DNA from: Tamarix chinensis
Lineage: Eukaryota > Streptophyta > Magnoliopsida > Caryophyllales > Tamaricaceae
Assembly (NCBI GenBank): GCA_030549775.1
Contig: CM060181.1
Location: 35,310,563-35,374,562, forward strand
Reading direction: 5' to 3'
DNA length: 64,000 bases
A model generated the notes under the pieces. It was not told the origin of the DNA. It worked only from the letters and a program-made list of their open reading frames with translations, and did not search any database. Of the stretch, positions 1 through 11,744 are shown piece by piece. Position 1 is the first letter of the stretch. Each line of letters starts with the position of its first letter. A program made the translations under genes and the position numbers.

Positions 1-2445
1 GTGTAAATACTAAATTTAAGATTACGTTTTTTAATGATTAAAAGAAGAGAATTTCATAGTTTGAAATTTTAGTTTAAAGAGGGATTTTTACCTGCATCAA
101 GTAAGTGATTCTTTCTTCTAAAATAATAAATGAGTATTCCTAAATGTTATGTGTTCTTTTAAGTTGATTTTTTTATGTTAGCATGAGTATGTATAGCCTA
201 CATAAGTGGTTTGGATGGTTAGACACCATAATATGACTAAAAGCATCAAAAGAGGTAAAAATAGGATGTGATGATTACATGGTATGAAATGCAGGTCACT
301 TCAGTTGGAAATGTGTTAGACTATGTTGATACATGATTTAATGTGGTTAAGGATTATTTATATGAAAGAATCTGTATGAAATTTAATTGTTGGTGATGTG
401 TTTAAGAAAACTGATAGACTCGTTCCTAGAAGAGTAAACTGGTTGACATAACCCATCGGCTGGTAAGCCTATGGTGACCTTTTCTTGCTCTCCTCTTAAA
501 CCCATTGACCTGTTTGGTGGAATTGATTGAATGATCTATGAACAATAGACTTATTTACCTAAACTAATTGACTAGTTTGAGGAAAAACATTATCTGGTTG
601 AGTTAAATCGATTGACTAGTTTACCCAAACTAATCAATTGGTTGGGCCAGACCAATTGACTAATTCGACTAGTTTGCATACTTTGTTTCCTTTTGGTTTG
701 GTTATGCTTTAAGGCTATGTTTGGGATTATACTATGATTATTAATGTGATAAAATAAATTTTTTTTCATGAATTATTAGCCTAATAAAATAATTAAATGG
801 ATCATAATTTATGATATACTTTATAAGTAATGTAAAAGCTAAATGGGTATTCCACTTATGATAAGTGATGATATTGAGTAAAGATTAATGAAACTCAGCA
901 TGGGCTAGAACAAAATGATAATAAGGTTATGAATACTATAGTACATTGATTAATGGGAACCCATATGGTTGGGAAAATGGAAAGGGAATGATCTATATGG
1001 AATAAAGATTCAAATTACCTTACTTGCTTTTATATGGGCCTCGTGTGATCACTTATCCTTATGAATAATATACTAATAACATAAATAAATAGACAATAAA
1101 GTTTAGTATGGGTCTAGGTTACCCAATCCTCAATTAGCTAAAGGGATTTAGTCTGCCTTAGGGCTTTTCCTTTGTGAGGAATTTTGAGAGGTCCTAGTGT
1201 CTTACATACTTTAGATACTAATGATCTACTAGGGGATATGGATACTAAAGGGTTTAGGTACGTAAGTTGTTGGCTTTGGACTAGACTTATGTCCATATTA
1301 GTTAGCTTTAGTCTATACTTATGTCCATTGTTGTCATTGGCTTTGGCTTGGACTTATGTCCTCTTGGTGATTGGCTTCAGCATGAACTTTATGTCCCTTA
1401 TTTGGATAGGCCTCTATGTTATGTGAGACTATAGGGTGGGGTACAATACATTGTTAGATAATAATAAAATATAAAATATAAGTAGTTGGTAAATAAAATA
1501 TGAATGATGGCCGAGTGAATGGTTAATAAGTGGATAAGGAAAGAAGTAATGGCATGAATGACCAAAAAGGAATAAAAGTTGGTTTATACACTTGGAAAAT
1601 AACTTAAATAACCCATTGGTTATTGAATGGAATATTGAGTGAGTGATTGACTAGAATAATAAGTGGCTAAGGAAATGGTATAACCTAAAGGATTGAGTAA
1701 TTGAAAAAAAAAACACCCTAGGGGTTGCTTGAATTTTATCTTCTATTATGTGTGTGAGTATCTATGTGATGATAATGTGAAACCAAGCATGATAGATTCT
1801 ACCTTATTGGAGTTATGCAAGATAGCATGTCATTATGTACTCTTACCTTTATATATATATATATATGGTTTTATCATAACTCATGTAGTATTATTTATCT
1901 ATATACAATAGATTGGTGCACTTATGTTTACGTTGAGGGTGCAACTTAGCTTACTCAGTACATAGCATACTAATGCGCCCATTTGTTCGATCACCTGCTC
2001 ATTCCCACGAGTAGAGGGACTTATGTAGGTGTTTGGCGATGGCTAGTAAAGGGCCTACCTCAATTATGTTAGGGCTTGAGAGCAAGCACATTTGAAGATT
2101 TTTGGTGGGGTCCATAGGACTGAGATTTTAATTAGGTTGTCATCCCTTAATCTTATTTTATTTTATCCTCGTATTTTTATCTATATGTATTTTGTAATGT
2201 TTTAGTCGGGGACCAATAGGGTCCTTTAATGTAATCAATCTTTTAAGTTTTTTTTAATCTTTTATTTGCACACTCTATTGTTTTAAATGTATTGGTTGGT
2301 TTTAGACTTATAATTGAAATGGAGTAGGCAGCGAACATCTAACCTATGTCGAGTATGGCGGTAACAACCTGTTTTTCCTTAGTGTGTTTCAGCATCCCAA
2401 TATTTTAAATGAAATTTTTTAGTAGTAAAAAGTAGGGGTGTGACA
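1..2445 (+). repeat. E1 5' LTR, 3' portion (Tekay/Del-like chromovirus)
   Basis: This stretch aligns by eye along its length with about 22352-24762, the 3' LTR of the same element; shared blocks include the text around 120-290 and 22470-22640 and the segment near 1920-2120 matching 24220-24420. It ends GGGGTGTGACA, and a methionine-type primer binding site follows at once, which fixes it as a 5' LTR end. The LTR start lies left of the window. Positions 400-690 hold a degenerate minisatellite built around AATTGACTAGTTTG-like units. Short ATG-initiated frames here (for example 1184-1426) are not conserved in the partner LTR and I do not regard them as genes. Confidence 0.85.
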
Positions 2446-2447
2446 GA

Positions 2448-2460
2448 TTGGTATTAGCGA
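2448..2460 (+). other. E1 primer binding site (tRNA-Met type)
   Basis: TTGGTATTAGCGA starts three bases after the LTR end. It is a decayed form of the TGGTATCAGAGC site complementary to initiator tRNA-Met that many plant LTR elements use for minus-strand priming. The following 126 bases (to 2586) are untranslated leader, cut off by insertion of E2. Confidence 0.75.
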
Positions 2461-2586
2461 TTTTCTTATAAACTTTCCACTTTTAAAAATTCTTAAGTTC
2501 ACACAATAGGGTTTTATCAAAGCATTTTATGAAAAGAGCCTTACTTTGGTAATAATTTTTAAGTTGATATTACATCATGGTATTAG

Positions 2587-3397
2587 TGATGTAAATGATT
2601 GTCTTCAAATCTTCTATACAAGTTCAAGACCTTGTTTGACGGAGTACAAAGATGCAAAATGAACATCAACACTCGAATTCACTTGTGTAGTATTCGGTTG
2701 CTTTTGAATGATGATAGAAGTTGAGTTGATTTAATCCAAGATCTAACTCCTCTAATGAGAACCTTCCATTTCTCACTAGATCAACCATGATAATTCTCAA
2801 TACACACTGTAGAAAGAAGAAGAGAAGAAGAAGAGAAGAAGAAGAAAAAACACACACTTGTGCTATTCTCTCTCAAGTTTTGAATGAACTTTCATTTCAT
2901 GACATAATATATGTCGACACCCTTGAGTACAAGTATTTATATGCATGGAACCTTCCAAGAATTTTCATTAAGAAGCCCATTATCATCCTCATTAATGATT
3001 TAACCATCCTAATGCATGTTCATGGCTTATAAATAAAGTTACAATGACACTTTTACAAGAATTACAAAGTAAACAAAAATAACAAAGCTACACAACTTAA
3101 TAATGTTATACTTATATGTAATAAAAATTCATAGTCTTGTTACCTTATTCTTCCTTTCACTTTTTAATTTTTTTAATCCCTTACATTGCCTTATATCTCA
3201 AAGATCTTCATCCATCATGCAATTCATGAATTTCTTACAAACATACACAATACATGTAAGAAGAATGACTTGACAAAACATTAGAAGTATATGAATTTTT
3301 AAGTATTATTAGTTCTATCTCCATGTATGCTAATTCATCTTGATCTCCATCATCAGAAGAAGATGAAGGAGAGTTCTCAAGAGATTCTCTTGCATCA
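2587..3397 (-). repeat. E2 3' LTR
   Basis: Aligns with 17553-18366 (for example CAAGACCTTGTT near 2626 and 17590, and CTAACTCCTCTAATGAGAACCTT near 2743 and 17709 with mismatches). On the element strand a purine tract (rc of 3398-3413, containing AAGGAGAGAA) abuts it, as expected for plus-strand priming beside a 3' LTR. Divergence between the two LTRs is obvious by eye, so the insertion is old. Confidence 0.85.
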
Positions 3398-5685
3398 TTC
3401 TCTCCTTATAGAGAAGAATTTTCCCTCAAATTAGTAGTACTATTATATGGAAATAAGTCACCAATGTTGGAAGTCCTAGATAATCCTCCATACTATTTAG
3501 GCTATTCAAGTTCATGTGTTATTTTCAAATTTTCTTAAGATTTTGAATGGGCCATCAAATTCTTTCATTAGTTTATTCTTTCATAGGTTTGGAAATCTCT
3601 CTTTTCTCAAATACAACCATACCAAATTTTCCAATTCAAACACTTGATGAATTATATTTTTATTAGCTTAAGCTTGGTATTTAGCATTCTATTTTTCAAA
3701 GTTGCCTTTTATTTGTTGATGAATTTTTCTAAAGAATTCAATTCATTCTTTTAGCATCATAATTGTTTATATCCCCTTCTTAAATGAAAACATATCAATG
3801 GGTAGATATAGATTAATCTCGTCTACAATATCAAAAGGACTTGTTTTAGTTGTACTGGAAGGACTTCTATTGTATGCAAACTCAGCATGAGAAAGCTTTA
3901 TATCCCAATCCTTTGTAATCTTATTTACCAAGCCTCGTAGTAGAGTACCTAGAGCTCTATTAGTCACTTTGATTTGACCATATGTTTATGGATGATGAGA
4001 AGTACTAAACAACAAGTCAGTATGTAACATGTGCTAAAGTGTCTTCCAAACGTATCTTTAGAATTTTACATCGCTATCCGACGCTATACTTTTGGGAACC
4101 CCATGTAACCTCACTATTTCTCAGAAATATAAATTTGCTATATGTGTTTTATCATTAGTCTTATTGCATTGAAAACCTATCCACTACCACAAGTATAGAA
4201 TCTTTACCCCTCTGCGTCCTTAGAGATCCTAATATGAAATCCATGCTAAGACTCTCCCAAGGTGGTTATAGTACTAGTAAAGGAGTATACAAACCCATAT
4301 GGAAGAAAATTTTAATTTTCTAACAAGTTACACATCTTCCTATAATTGTTTGTAGTAGTTTTTACGTCCATGGCCAGTAGAAGTTTTCTTGTAGTATTTT
4401 CATGGTCTTACATACACCAAAATGACTAGTTATGCCTCCCTCGTGTAGTTCTTTAACAAGTAAATCACATAAACTTGAATGAAGTATACACAACTTATCA
4501 AATTTAATGAGATAATCATATTGTAGGAAATAATTACCAAAACTATCACTCTTTTTGCACATATTATATATGTCAACAAAATCTTCATCCTTATCATACA
4601 ACTCCTTCAACATCTCAAATCCCAATACCTTAGCATACAACATTACTAATATCATGGATCTACAAGACAAAGCATCTACTTTAGGAAAAAGTAATGTAAG
4701 TACACAACATGGACTCGTTTTTTCCCTCACATACCCTTTTCCTACGAGCACTCGTATTTGTTTATTTAAATCCTTAGCATCCTTTAGATCATAATGATAT
4801 GCAGGCTTATTAGGTAAGGACACACTAGGAAGTAAATCTATGGCATATTCTATCCCTCTCTTAGGTGGCAATCTAGATGGTAATTCATTAGAAAAAACAT
4901 CATGATACTCTTCAAGGAGTTTATTTAATTGAGGATAATCATTATCTCTCTCTTCCTGTAGAGATTCTTTCATGACCACAACATAACAACTCCCTTCTTC
5001 TTGAATATATTTGACCATATCCTTATCATGTAAGAACAAACTCTTATTATTTTTGACTATGCTCTCCTTATCATTCTTAAAAGGTTTAAGCTTATGCATC
5101 TTTATAGCCTTATCAACTAGATACTCATCAATAATACCATTATGAATAGCATTTTAGTCATACTGCCATGGTCTACACAGTAAGATTCCACATGTATCCA
5201 TAGGTAAAACATCGCATAGCACCTCTTTGTTGTAATTACCAATTTTTAATGCTATCAAGGTTTTTTTTATCACCATTAAAGAGAATAAGGTTTTGGATGT
5301 GTTTTAGTTTTCAATCCTAAATCATTAACAATCCTTTAATTGGCTACATTTGTACAAGAGTCACTATCAATGATAATACGATAAATTGTATCTCCTACTC
5401 TCCCTTTTTTTAAATATCTTCTCCCCTAGAGTAGGTTGTTCAATAGCTTATGCTTGAATTAATCGCTTTACGATGTAATAAGAACTTTCATCTTCCTTAG
5501 ATTCGCTAGAAGCTTCCTCAAAAGGTTCAATTTCAGCAATTTCCTCACTTGTCTCTATGGCTTCAATCTCTTAGACTGAGAAAACCCTTTGATTAGGACA
5601 TTCACGAGCGAAGTGTCCAAACCCTTGGCATTTGAAACGTTGCCTAGGATAAAATTCATTAATTTTGTTTTTTCCTTTCTCCTCT
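3398..5685 (-). pseudogene. E2 pol remnant: integrase and N-terminal reverse transcriptase, with zinc knuckle
   Basis: Read on the - strand from 5685 leftward. Positions 5650-5580 encode a gag CCHC knuckle (KCQGFGHFARECPN) whose first Cys is Arg (CGT for TGT; the E5 copy keeps Cys). A 245-codon open frame at 5099-4362 begins with the N-terminal reverse-transcriptase segment (about residues 60-140), then jumps directly to the RNase H end (VDALS) and the integrase zinc region ending GGITSHFGVCKTMKILQENF. Compared with E5, the whole RT palm and RNase H are missing: an in-frame internal deletion with junction near 4675-4690. Positions 3967-3767 encode the integrase C-terminal part (TLLRGLVNKITKDWDIKLSH). 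Intervening stretches carry stops. It cannot encode active polymerase. Confidence 0.8.
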
Positions 5686-6045
5686 CACTACTACGAAAAC
5701 GGGTTATAATAACGGGACATTAATAACGGTAGTTCGAAAACCATTGTCAAACGCGTGAAAATTAATCGGCGGGAAGTTTTGATAACGGTTCTATTTAAAA
5801 ACCGTTATTAAAAGGGCAACGTTAAAATTTGGACGGATGTTTTAATAACGGTTTCAAGTAAACCGTTATTAAAAGTATATTTAATAACGGTTCATATTAG
5901 AACCGTTGTCAAAAGTCAGAAGCTTTTAATAACGGTTACTGGAAGAACCGTTATTAAAAGATGTTTTAATAACGGTTCCTCAGAGAACCGTTATTAAATC
6001 CTCTTTTTAATAACGGTTCTCTCAGGAACCGTTATTAAAACCCCA
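5686..6045 (+). repeat. CACTA copy 1 left TIR and subterminal hairpin array
   Basis: The terminal inverted repeat is followed by about six stem-loops, each TAATAACGGTT, a 5-12 nt loop, then AACCGTTATTA, spaced 30-40 bp apart (for example 5840-5872, 5879-5911, 5927-5959, 5964-5997). The last two units are near reverse complements of each other, giving a larger palindrome at about 5963-6040. In En/Spm, subterminal repeats of this sort bind the TnpA product; the motif here differs and its binding protein is unknown. Confidence 0.85.
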
Positions 6046-6636
6046 AAATCAAACTTATATTTCGTTCAGTTCTGTTTCGTGCCAAAATTTTCAGACTCTC
6101 TGCACCTTCGTTCTCTTGCTCTCCTTCTCCTTGCAAACCCTCGCACGACCACACCGGCTCCTCTCAAGTAAAGGAAACCCTCGCACCGCCAACTCTCCAC
6201 CACGCCTCCGCCATTGCCGGCTCTGCATGTGCGTGCTGTCATTGTTCCGAAGCTAGCTAGCACTTGCACCTTCATCCTCTGTCGTGTTTGAAGCCCTTGC
6301 CTCTCTCAACATTGTCACCGTCGTGTTTGTAGCTAGCTCACTTTATGTATGTGTTTTTTCTTCTTCTTGTAACATTTTATCTACTTATATATGTATATAT
6401 ATATAAATGCATGCATGTTGGTACAGGGTTTCGTTTGTTTTTTATTGAAAGATTGTGGTTTGTCGTTCGAAAATGGGTTGTTTAATGTATTGGCTAAAAA
6501 TTTTGCTGTTTTTTGTTGAATTTGTTGCGTTATTGTTATATATTAACAAATTCATGTGTTGGACGAGACCTTTACATATATATATATATAATATGAATGT
6601 GAGTGTAGAATTATATACATTTTCACTCATAAAAAC

Positions 6637-6672
<36 letters not shown>

Positions 6673-6855
6673 TTTTTATTAATAAGTATAGGAGACTAGC
6701 AATAAGATATAGGAAATGTCATATAATGAAATGCAAATATATTTTACATATGCATATGTTAATGATTCCTATTTGATGAGGATTAAATAGATATAGAGAA
6801 TAAGGAATATATAAAAGTGAATAATTAAATAGAGAGAAATAATTGTGTATGATAA

Positions 6856-6895
<40 letters not shown>

Positions 6896-7105
6896 TAATT
6901 AATAATATGATTTATATATTATGCTTTAATTACATTTAGCGAGGTTTAGGGATTACGTTTTTTTTGGTTTAGGGTTAGGTTTTATTATAATAAATTATGG
7001 TTAATTAGCTAGGGTTAGGGTTAGGGTTTATCGTTTATTATGGTTAATTATGGTTAGGGTTAGGGTTAGTATTAATATCTTTTTGGAAACGTGTTAACAT
7101 GATTC

Positions 7106-7142
<37 letters not shown>

Positions 7143-7251
7143 AGCATGATACATTTGAGATTAATTCTTTCTAAGCATGATTCGTATCGATAATATAATG
7201 GTACATTATTATGCTCAATACATAACATTCTAACATTATTTTTTTTTGTAG
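6046..7251 (+). other. CACTA copy 1 leader: untranslated exon and long 5' intron with microsatellites
   Basis: Positions about 6060-6340 are a CT-rich, GC-richer block conserved in copy 2 (10540-10830), probably a non-coding first exon. The rest behaves as an intron ending in a pyrimidine tract and AG at 7250-7251, four bases before the ATG. It contains (TA)n/(CA)n at 6638-6672, (AAT)n at 6857-6895, telomere-like GGGTTA tracts at 7011-7070 and (TA)n at 7106-7138. Open frames at 6066-6275 and 6442-6682 lie in this non-coding block and are not supported as genes. Confidence 0.6.
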
Positions 7252-7255
7252 AGAT

Positions 7256-9988
7256 ATGGCCAACAAAACCATTGATAGGGATAACAGTGATGAAGAAGGG
7301 AAGAGGGGACCTATGATTATGAGAATTATCATAGACATGAGGAATAGAGGAGAAGTAGTCGATTTGGGATGGAATACTTACAATCTTCCCATCGGCCCTT
7401 ATGCAGATATGTTCTTGACCTACATTTCACTTGTGACCCGTAACCGTGTTCCTATCTCCTATAATAATTGGAAGCAGGTTCCACAAGGTCATAAGGAGCA
7501 TATTTGGAAGGAAATCACGGTAAATATGCTATTTTATGTAATCATTTTTGTATGTCAAATGTTATTAATTTTATTACATTAACATCGGTATACATCTACA
7601 TGTCTTATTTTGCAGAAAGTGTTCAATGTCCAAGAGAGTAGGAAGAAATGGCTTCTTAGACATTGTGGGGAGCGTCTAAGAACCTTTAGGTCATATTTAG
7701 CTTGTAGAAAAATGTATAGAAAGAAGGATGGTTATGTACGACAGAACCCACCCAAACGATACGGTTTCATCGATCAAGAAAGTTGGAACCAATTCATTGC
7801 TTATCGTCTTACGGTGGATTTTAAGGTACTTGTTAGATAACAATTAAACTTTTTGTATCAATCCTAGTATTATGCTTAATATTGAAATAACCATGTTATT
7901 ATGTTTTGGCTTGTCACATAGGAAAAAAGTACCCAAAATAAAGAGATTGCCAAGCAAAATAAATACCGGCATAATATGGCTCACAAAGGCTATGCGGGCC
8001 TTGAAGAAGAGTTGGTATGCATTTTGTCATTATCTATTTACATGTAAATGTTTAATTTTATAATAATATTCTTAATTAAGAATATTTTTTGATTTGTAGC
8101 TCCTAGCCCAAGACTTGGACCCATGTACCTCGTCCATCAATATTGGTACATTATGGAAGAAGGCTAGAGCAACAAGAGATGGATATATTAATGAATATGT
8201 TGATGTTGCAGCCAAAAGAATTGTAAGTTTGTAGATATATAGAACCCTAATTAGTTTTCTTTTAGAAAACTATTATATTATGCTTATTCCTATAAGTTAA
8301 ATTTACAGGACGAACTTGAAACGTCAGAAGGTGAGGAGGTGGACCAATATAGCATTGTGGCCCAGGCTACAGGAATTGTAGAACACCCTGGAAGACACAG
8401 GGGCATTGGATTGGGTGTTACGAGAACGAGCATATGTGGTCGATCTCGTGGTTCTCATAGCACTAATGAGCAAGTTGCCATCCTCACCCAAAATTTGAAC
8501 GTGGCATTTGAACGGATGGCAACAATGGAGCAAGAGTTGTCATTTATTAAATCTCAAGGGTATAAGCCATCCGATTCAGTAGACCATGATTAGCTTCACA
8601 TACCTAATGTAAATAGTGTCAGAGATAGTTGTGAAGCTGATTCATTTCTTTCTACTCTTCCCGAGGTAAGCATTACAAACTATGAATTGTTATTAAATGT
8701 ATTCGGTGTAATAAATTATTAATAATGTGTAATATTTTTGTTTAGGGTTTGCATAAATGTGACTTATTAGCGAATGACCTTTCAACAATTTTGGCGAAAA
8801 GAAGGGTCCGCATTAGTCACAGTATTGAAACGCAGACAATCCACGGGTACAATTTAGCCTTAAATACAAGGCCGGTGAGTATTGACACTCCAATCATTGG
8901 CAGTGCACACTTGCCTTGTTATAAAGAGGGCGATGAGGCAATCACAGTACTAGAAGCTCATGGAAGCTTCGTGGCTTGGCCTGCGGATCAAATACGTCTC
9001 ACTACTGAATAGGTATTGACATTTGACATGTTCATTAGACCTTGTTTAGTAGTTACACTATATATACCTTTTTCATATATATATATATTTATATGCTCAA
9101 TATATATTTTGTTTAATATTATCAATTAAGGAATCAAAAAAGAAGACTGCTTCTGCTAGTAAAACCAAGAGACGTACTAGCAGAACGAGCAACAAAAAAG
9201 GGCGCTGCTAAAGGAAAGAGAGCTAAATATGAAAAATCAATTGCCCCACAAAAGATTCCTTCTTCAGATCAGCAAAGCCAACCTCCACCAGCATTAGCTA
9301 TATTTTATTTTTATGCCCAAAACTACCTCAGGGACAATTATATTTTCATTGATTGTCGTCCTGAGTATGTTGGGAGGGACGATGCTACTTACATGGTATC
9401 GACGGCTGACATAAGCGACATTTATAATCAAGAATGGATGTCAACCATAAGTGTCGCCGTCTATGTCACGTAAGTATTATTTCATTTTGAGATTTTAGTA
9501 CTCTTAACTTATACAAATGGAATTTTTATGACCTCTTATATGAGTTATTATTTATTAACAAATATGCATTGTTTTTGTTGTCCATAGGTTGGTAGCTACT
9601 CGAGCTGCGATGGAGGGAATGCTGTCCTCTATTGTGTTTGTGTGCCCATACTACATAGCTGACGGTAGTACAATAAGAGAGGGTAGGCACATAAACTATT
9701 TAGCGGATCGCATTTTGATTGAGGGACACAACAAGCTCTATCTCATTCCTCACCTTGCAAGTGAACATTGGGTTTTGTACGCCGTCCGACCTGATCTTAA
9801 TAAAGTCTATGTGTTTGATTCCCTTCGAACCTATGACGTGCCTTTTGAAGTCGCTCGTCGTGGTGGGAAGGAATTTATCGACATGTTAGTATACTTTTCA
9901 CTTCTTACTTCATTAGCTTATTTATATATATATTCGCCTAGCTAACTTTCATTATTTAAGGTATATATGCGTACTTACAATATTGTGT
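7256..9988 (+). pseudogene. CACTA gene copy 1: Transposase_24-like / DUF8039-like / Ulp1-like protein, truncated
   Basis: Exons with GT-AG junctions and consistent phase are visible at 7256-7519, 7616-7825, 7922-8014, 8100-8222, 8309-8665, 8746-9012, 9131-9475 and 9588-9884. Exons 1-4 resemble the plant Ptta/En/Spm transposase family (PF03004-like): RGPMIMRIIIDMRNRGEVV early on, then the EKSTQNKEIAKQNKYRH block. Exon 5 has a predicted coiled coil (ILTQNLNVAFERMATMEQEL). Exon 6 resembles DUF8039 and ends SFVAWPADQIR. Exon 7 starts Lys/Arg-rich, a possible nuclear signal. Exon 8 begins the Ulp1/C48 peptidase fold with catalytic His (SEHWVLY) and Asp (YVFDSL). Lesions: TAG at 8591, TAG at 9010, a frameshift in exon 7, and loss of the catalytic-Cys exons beyond 9988. 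Domain names are by recognition; no search was run. Confidence 0.8.
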
Positions 9989-10219
9989 AATCCCAAGATA
10001 AAATCCACATTAACTCCTTTCCATGGTTGAGTAGACATGGGTATCGACATGGGTATAGACATGTATGACCGTTTGTGAAAGAAACTCTTGCATCTTTAAC
10101 ACTTAGCACACTTAGCTACCATAGCTTGCACTCCTTTTTGCATTCTTGGCCAATAAAAATGTTCTTGCAATAGCTTTAAAGTCTTGTAAACTCCAAAGTG
10201 TCCTAAAATACCTCCTTCA
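9989..10219 (-). pseudogene. Gypsy integrase zinc-binding fragment caught between CACTA copies
   Basis: Copy 1 and copy 2 agree up to ACAATATTGTGTA (9976-9988), then diverge. The intervening 231 bp read on the - strand encode GGILGHFGVYKTLKLLQEHF followed by YWPRMQKGVQ and a CAKC pair, the H2C2 region of a Ty3/gypsy integrase. It resembles but is not identical to the integrase text of the host element E2 (4362-4440), so it came from another element copy. It ends directly at the second CACTA left end. Confidence 0.75.
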
Positions 10220-10535
10220 CATTACTACGAAAATGGAAAATAATAACGGTGGTTCGAAAATCGTTGTCAAACGCGTGAAAATTAATGGGCGGGAGAGTTT
10301 TGATAACGGTTCTAGTTAACAACCGTTATTAAAAGGGTAACGTTAAAATTTGCACGGAGGTTTTAATAACGGTTCAAATAAAACTGTTATTAAAAGAGGA
10401 TTTAATAACGGTTCATATTAGACTCGTTGTCAAAAGTCCGAAGGTTTTAATAACGGTTCCTGGAAGAACCGTTATTAAATCCTCTTTTTAATAACAGTTC
10501 TCTCAGGAGCTGTTATTAAAACCCCAAAATCAAAC
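10220..10535 (+). repeat. CACTA copy 2 left TIR and subterminal array
   Basis: CATTACTACGAAAATGG at 10220 is the copy 1 terminus with a C-to-T change in CACTA. The array matches copy 1 but lacks one hairpin unit, and several units have point changes (for example AACAGTT for AACGGTT near 10493). The three bases before it are TCA, which do not match TCT after the right end at 15700, consistent with this left end not being the one that inserted here. Confidence 0.8.
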
Positions 10536-11125
10536 TTTTATTTCGCTCAGCTTTGTTTCGTGCCAAAGTTTTTAGACTCTCTGCACCTTCGTTCTCTTCC
10601 TCTCCTTCTCCTTGCAAACCCTCGCACCACCAACTCGCACCACCACACCGACTCCTCTCAAGTAAAGGAAACCCTCGCACCGCCAACTCTCCACCACGCC
10701 TCTGCCATTGTCGGCTCTGCATGTGCGTGCTATCATTGTTCCGAAGCTAGCTAGCACATGCACCTTCATCCTTAGTCGTGTTTGAAGCCTTGCCTCTCTC
10801 AACATTCTCACCGTCGTGTTTGTAGCTAGCTCACTTTATGTATGTGTTTGTTCTTCCTCTCGTAACTTTTTATCTACTTATATATGTATATATATATAAA
10901 TGCATGCATGTTGCTACAGGGTTTTGTTTGTTTGTTATTGAAAGATTGTGGTTTTTCGTTCAAAAATGTGTTGTTGAATGTGTTGGATGAAAATTTTGCT
11001 ATTTGTTGTTGAATTTGTTGCGTTATTGTTATATATTAACAAATGCATGTGTTGGCCGAGACCAATACATATATATATATAATATGAATGTGAGTGTAGA
11101 ATTATATACATTTTCAATCATAAAA

Positions 11126-11163
<38 letters not shown>

Positions 11164-11342
11164 TCATTAATAAATATAGGAGACTAGCAATAAGAGATAG
11201 GAAATTTCATATAATGAAATGCAAATATATTTTACATATGCATATGTTAATTATTGCTATTTGATGATGAGGATTAAATAGATATAGAGAATAAGGAATA
11301 TATAAAAGTGAATAATTAAATAGAGAGAAATAATTGTGTATG

Positions 11343-11398
<56 letters not shown>

Positions 11399-11740
11399 TA
11401 ATATGATTTATATATTATGCTTTAATTACATTTAGCTAGGTTTAGGGATTACGTTTTTTTTTTGGTTTAGGGTTAGGTTTTATTATAATAAATTCTGGTT
11501 AATTAGCTAGGGTTAGGGTTAGGGTTTATCGTTTATTATGGTTAATTATGGTTAGGGTTAGGGTTAGTATTAATATCTGTTTGGAAACGTGTTAACATGA
11601 TTCGTATATATATATATAGAATAGCATGATACATTTGAGATTAATTCGTTCTAAGCATGATTCGTATCGATAATATAATGGTACAATATTATGCTCAATA
11701 CATAACATTCTAACATAATTTATTTATTTATTTTTTGTAG
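10536..11740 (+). other. CACTA copy 2 leader: untranslated exon and long 5' intron
   Basis: Collinear with 6046-7251: the CT-rich first-exon-like block (10540-10830), (CA)n at 11130-11161, a longer (AAT)n at 11342-11398, GGGTTA tracts at about 11505-11565 and a shorter (TA)n near 11607. It ends TTTTTTGTAG at 11740. Frames at 10553-10811 are in this non-coding block. Confidence 0.6.
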
Positions 11741-11744
11741 AGAT

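Noticed and set aside
6442..6682. 75-codon frames on both strands in the CACTA leader
   Set aside because: They run through TA and CA microsatellites in a likely intron; copy 2 does not preserve them.
7011..7070. True interstitial telomere
   Set aside because: Only a few units, GGGTTA rather than the usual plant TTTAGGG, and present at the same intron position in both CACTA copies.
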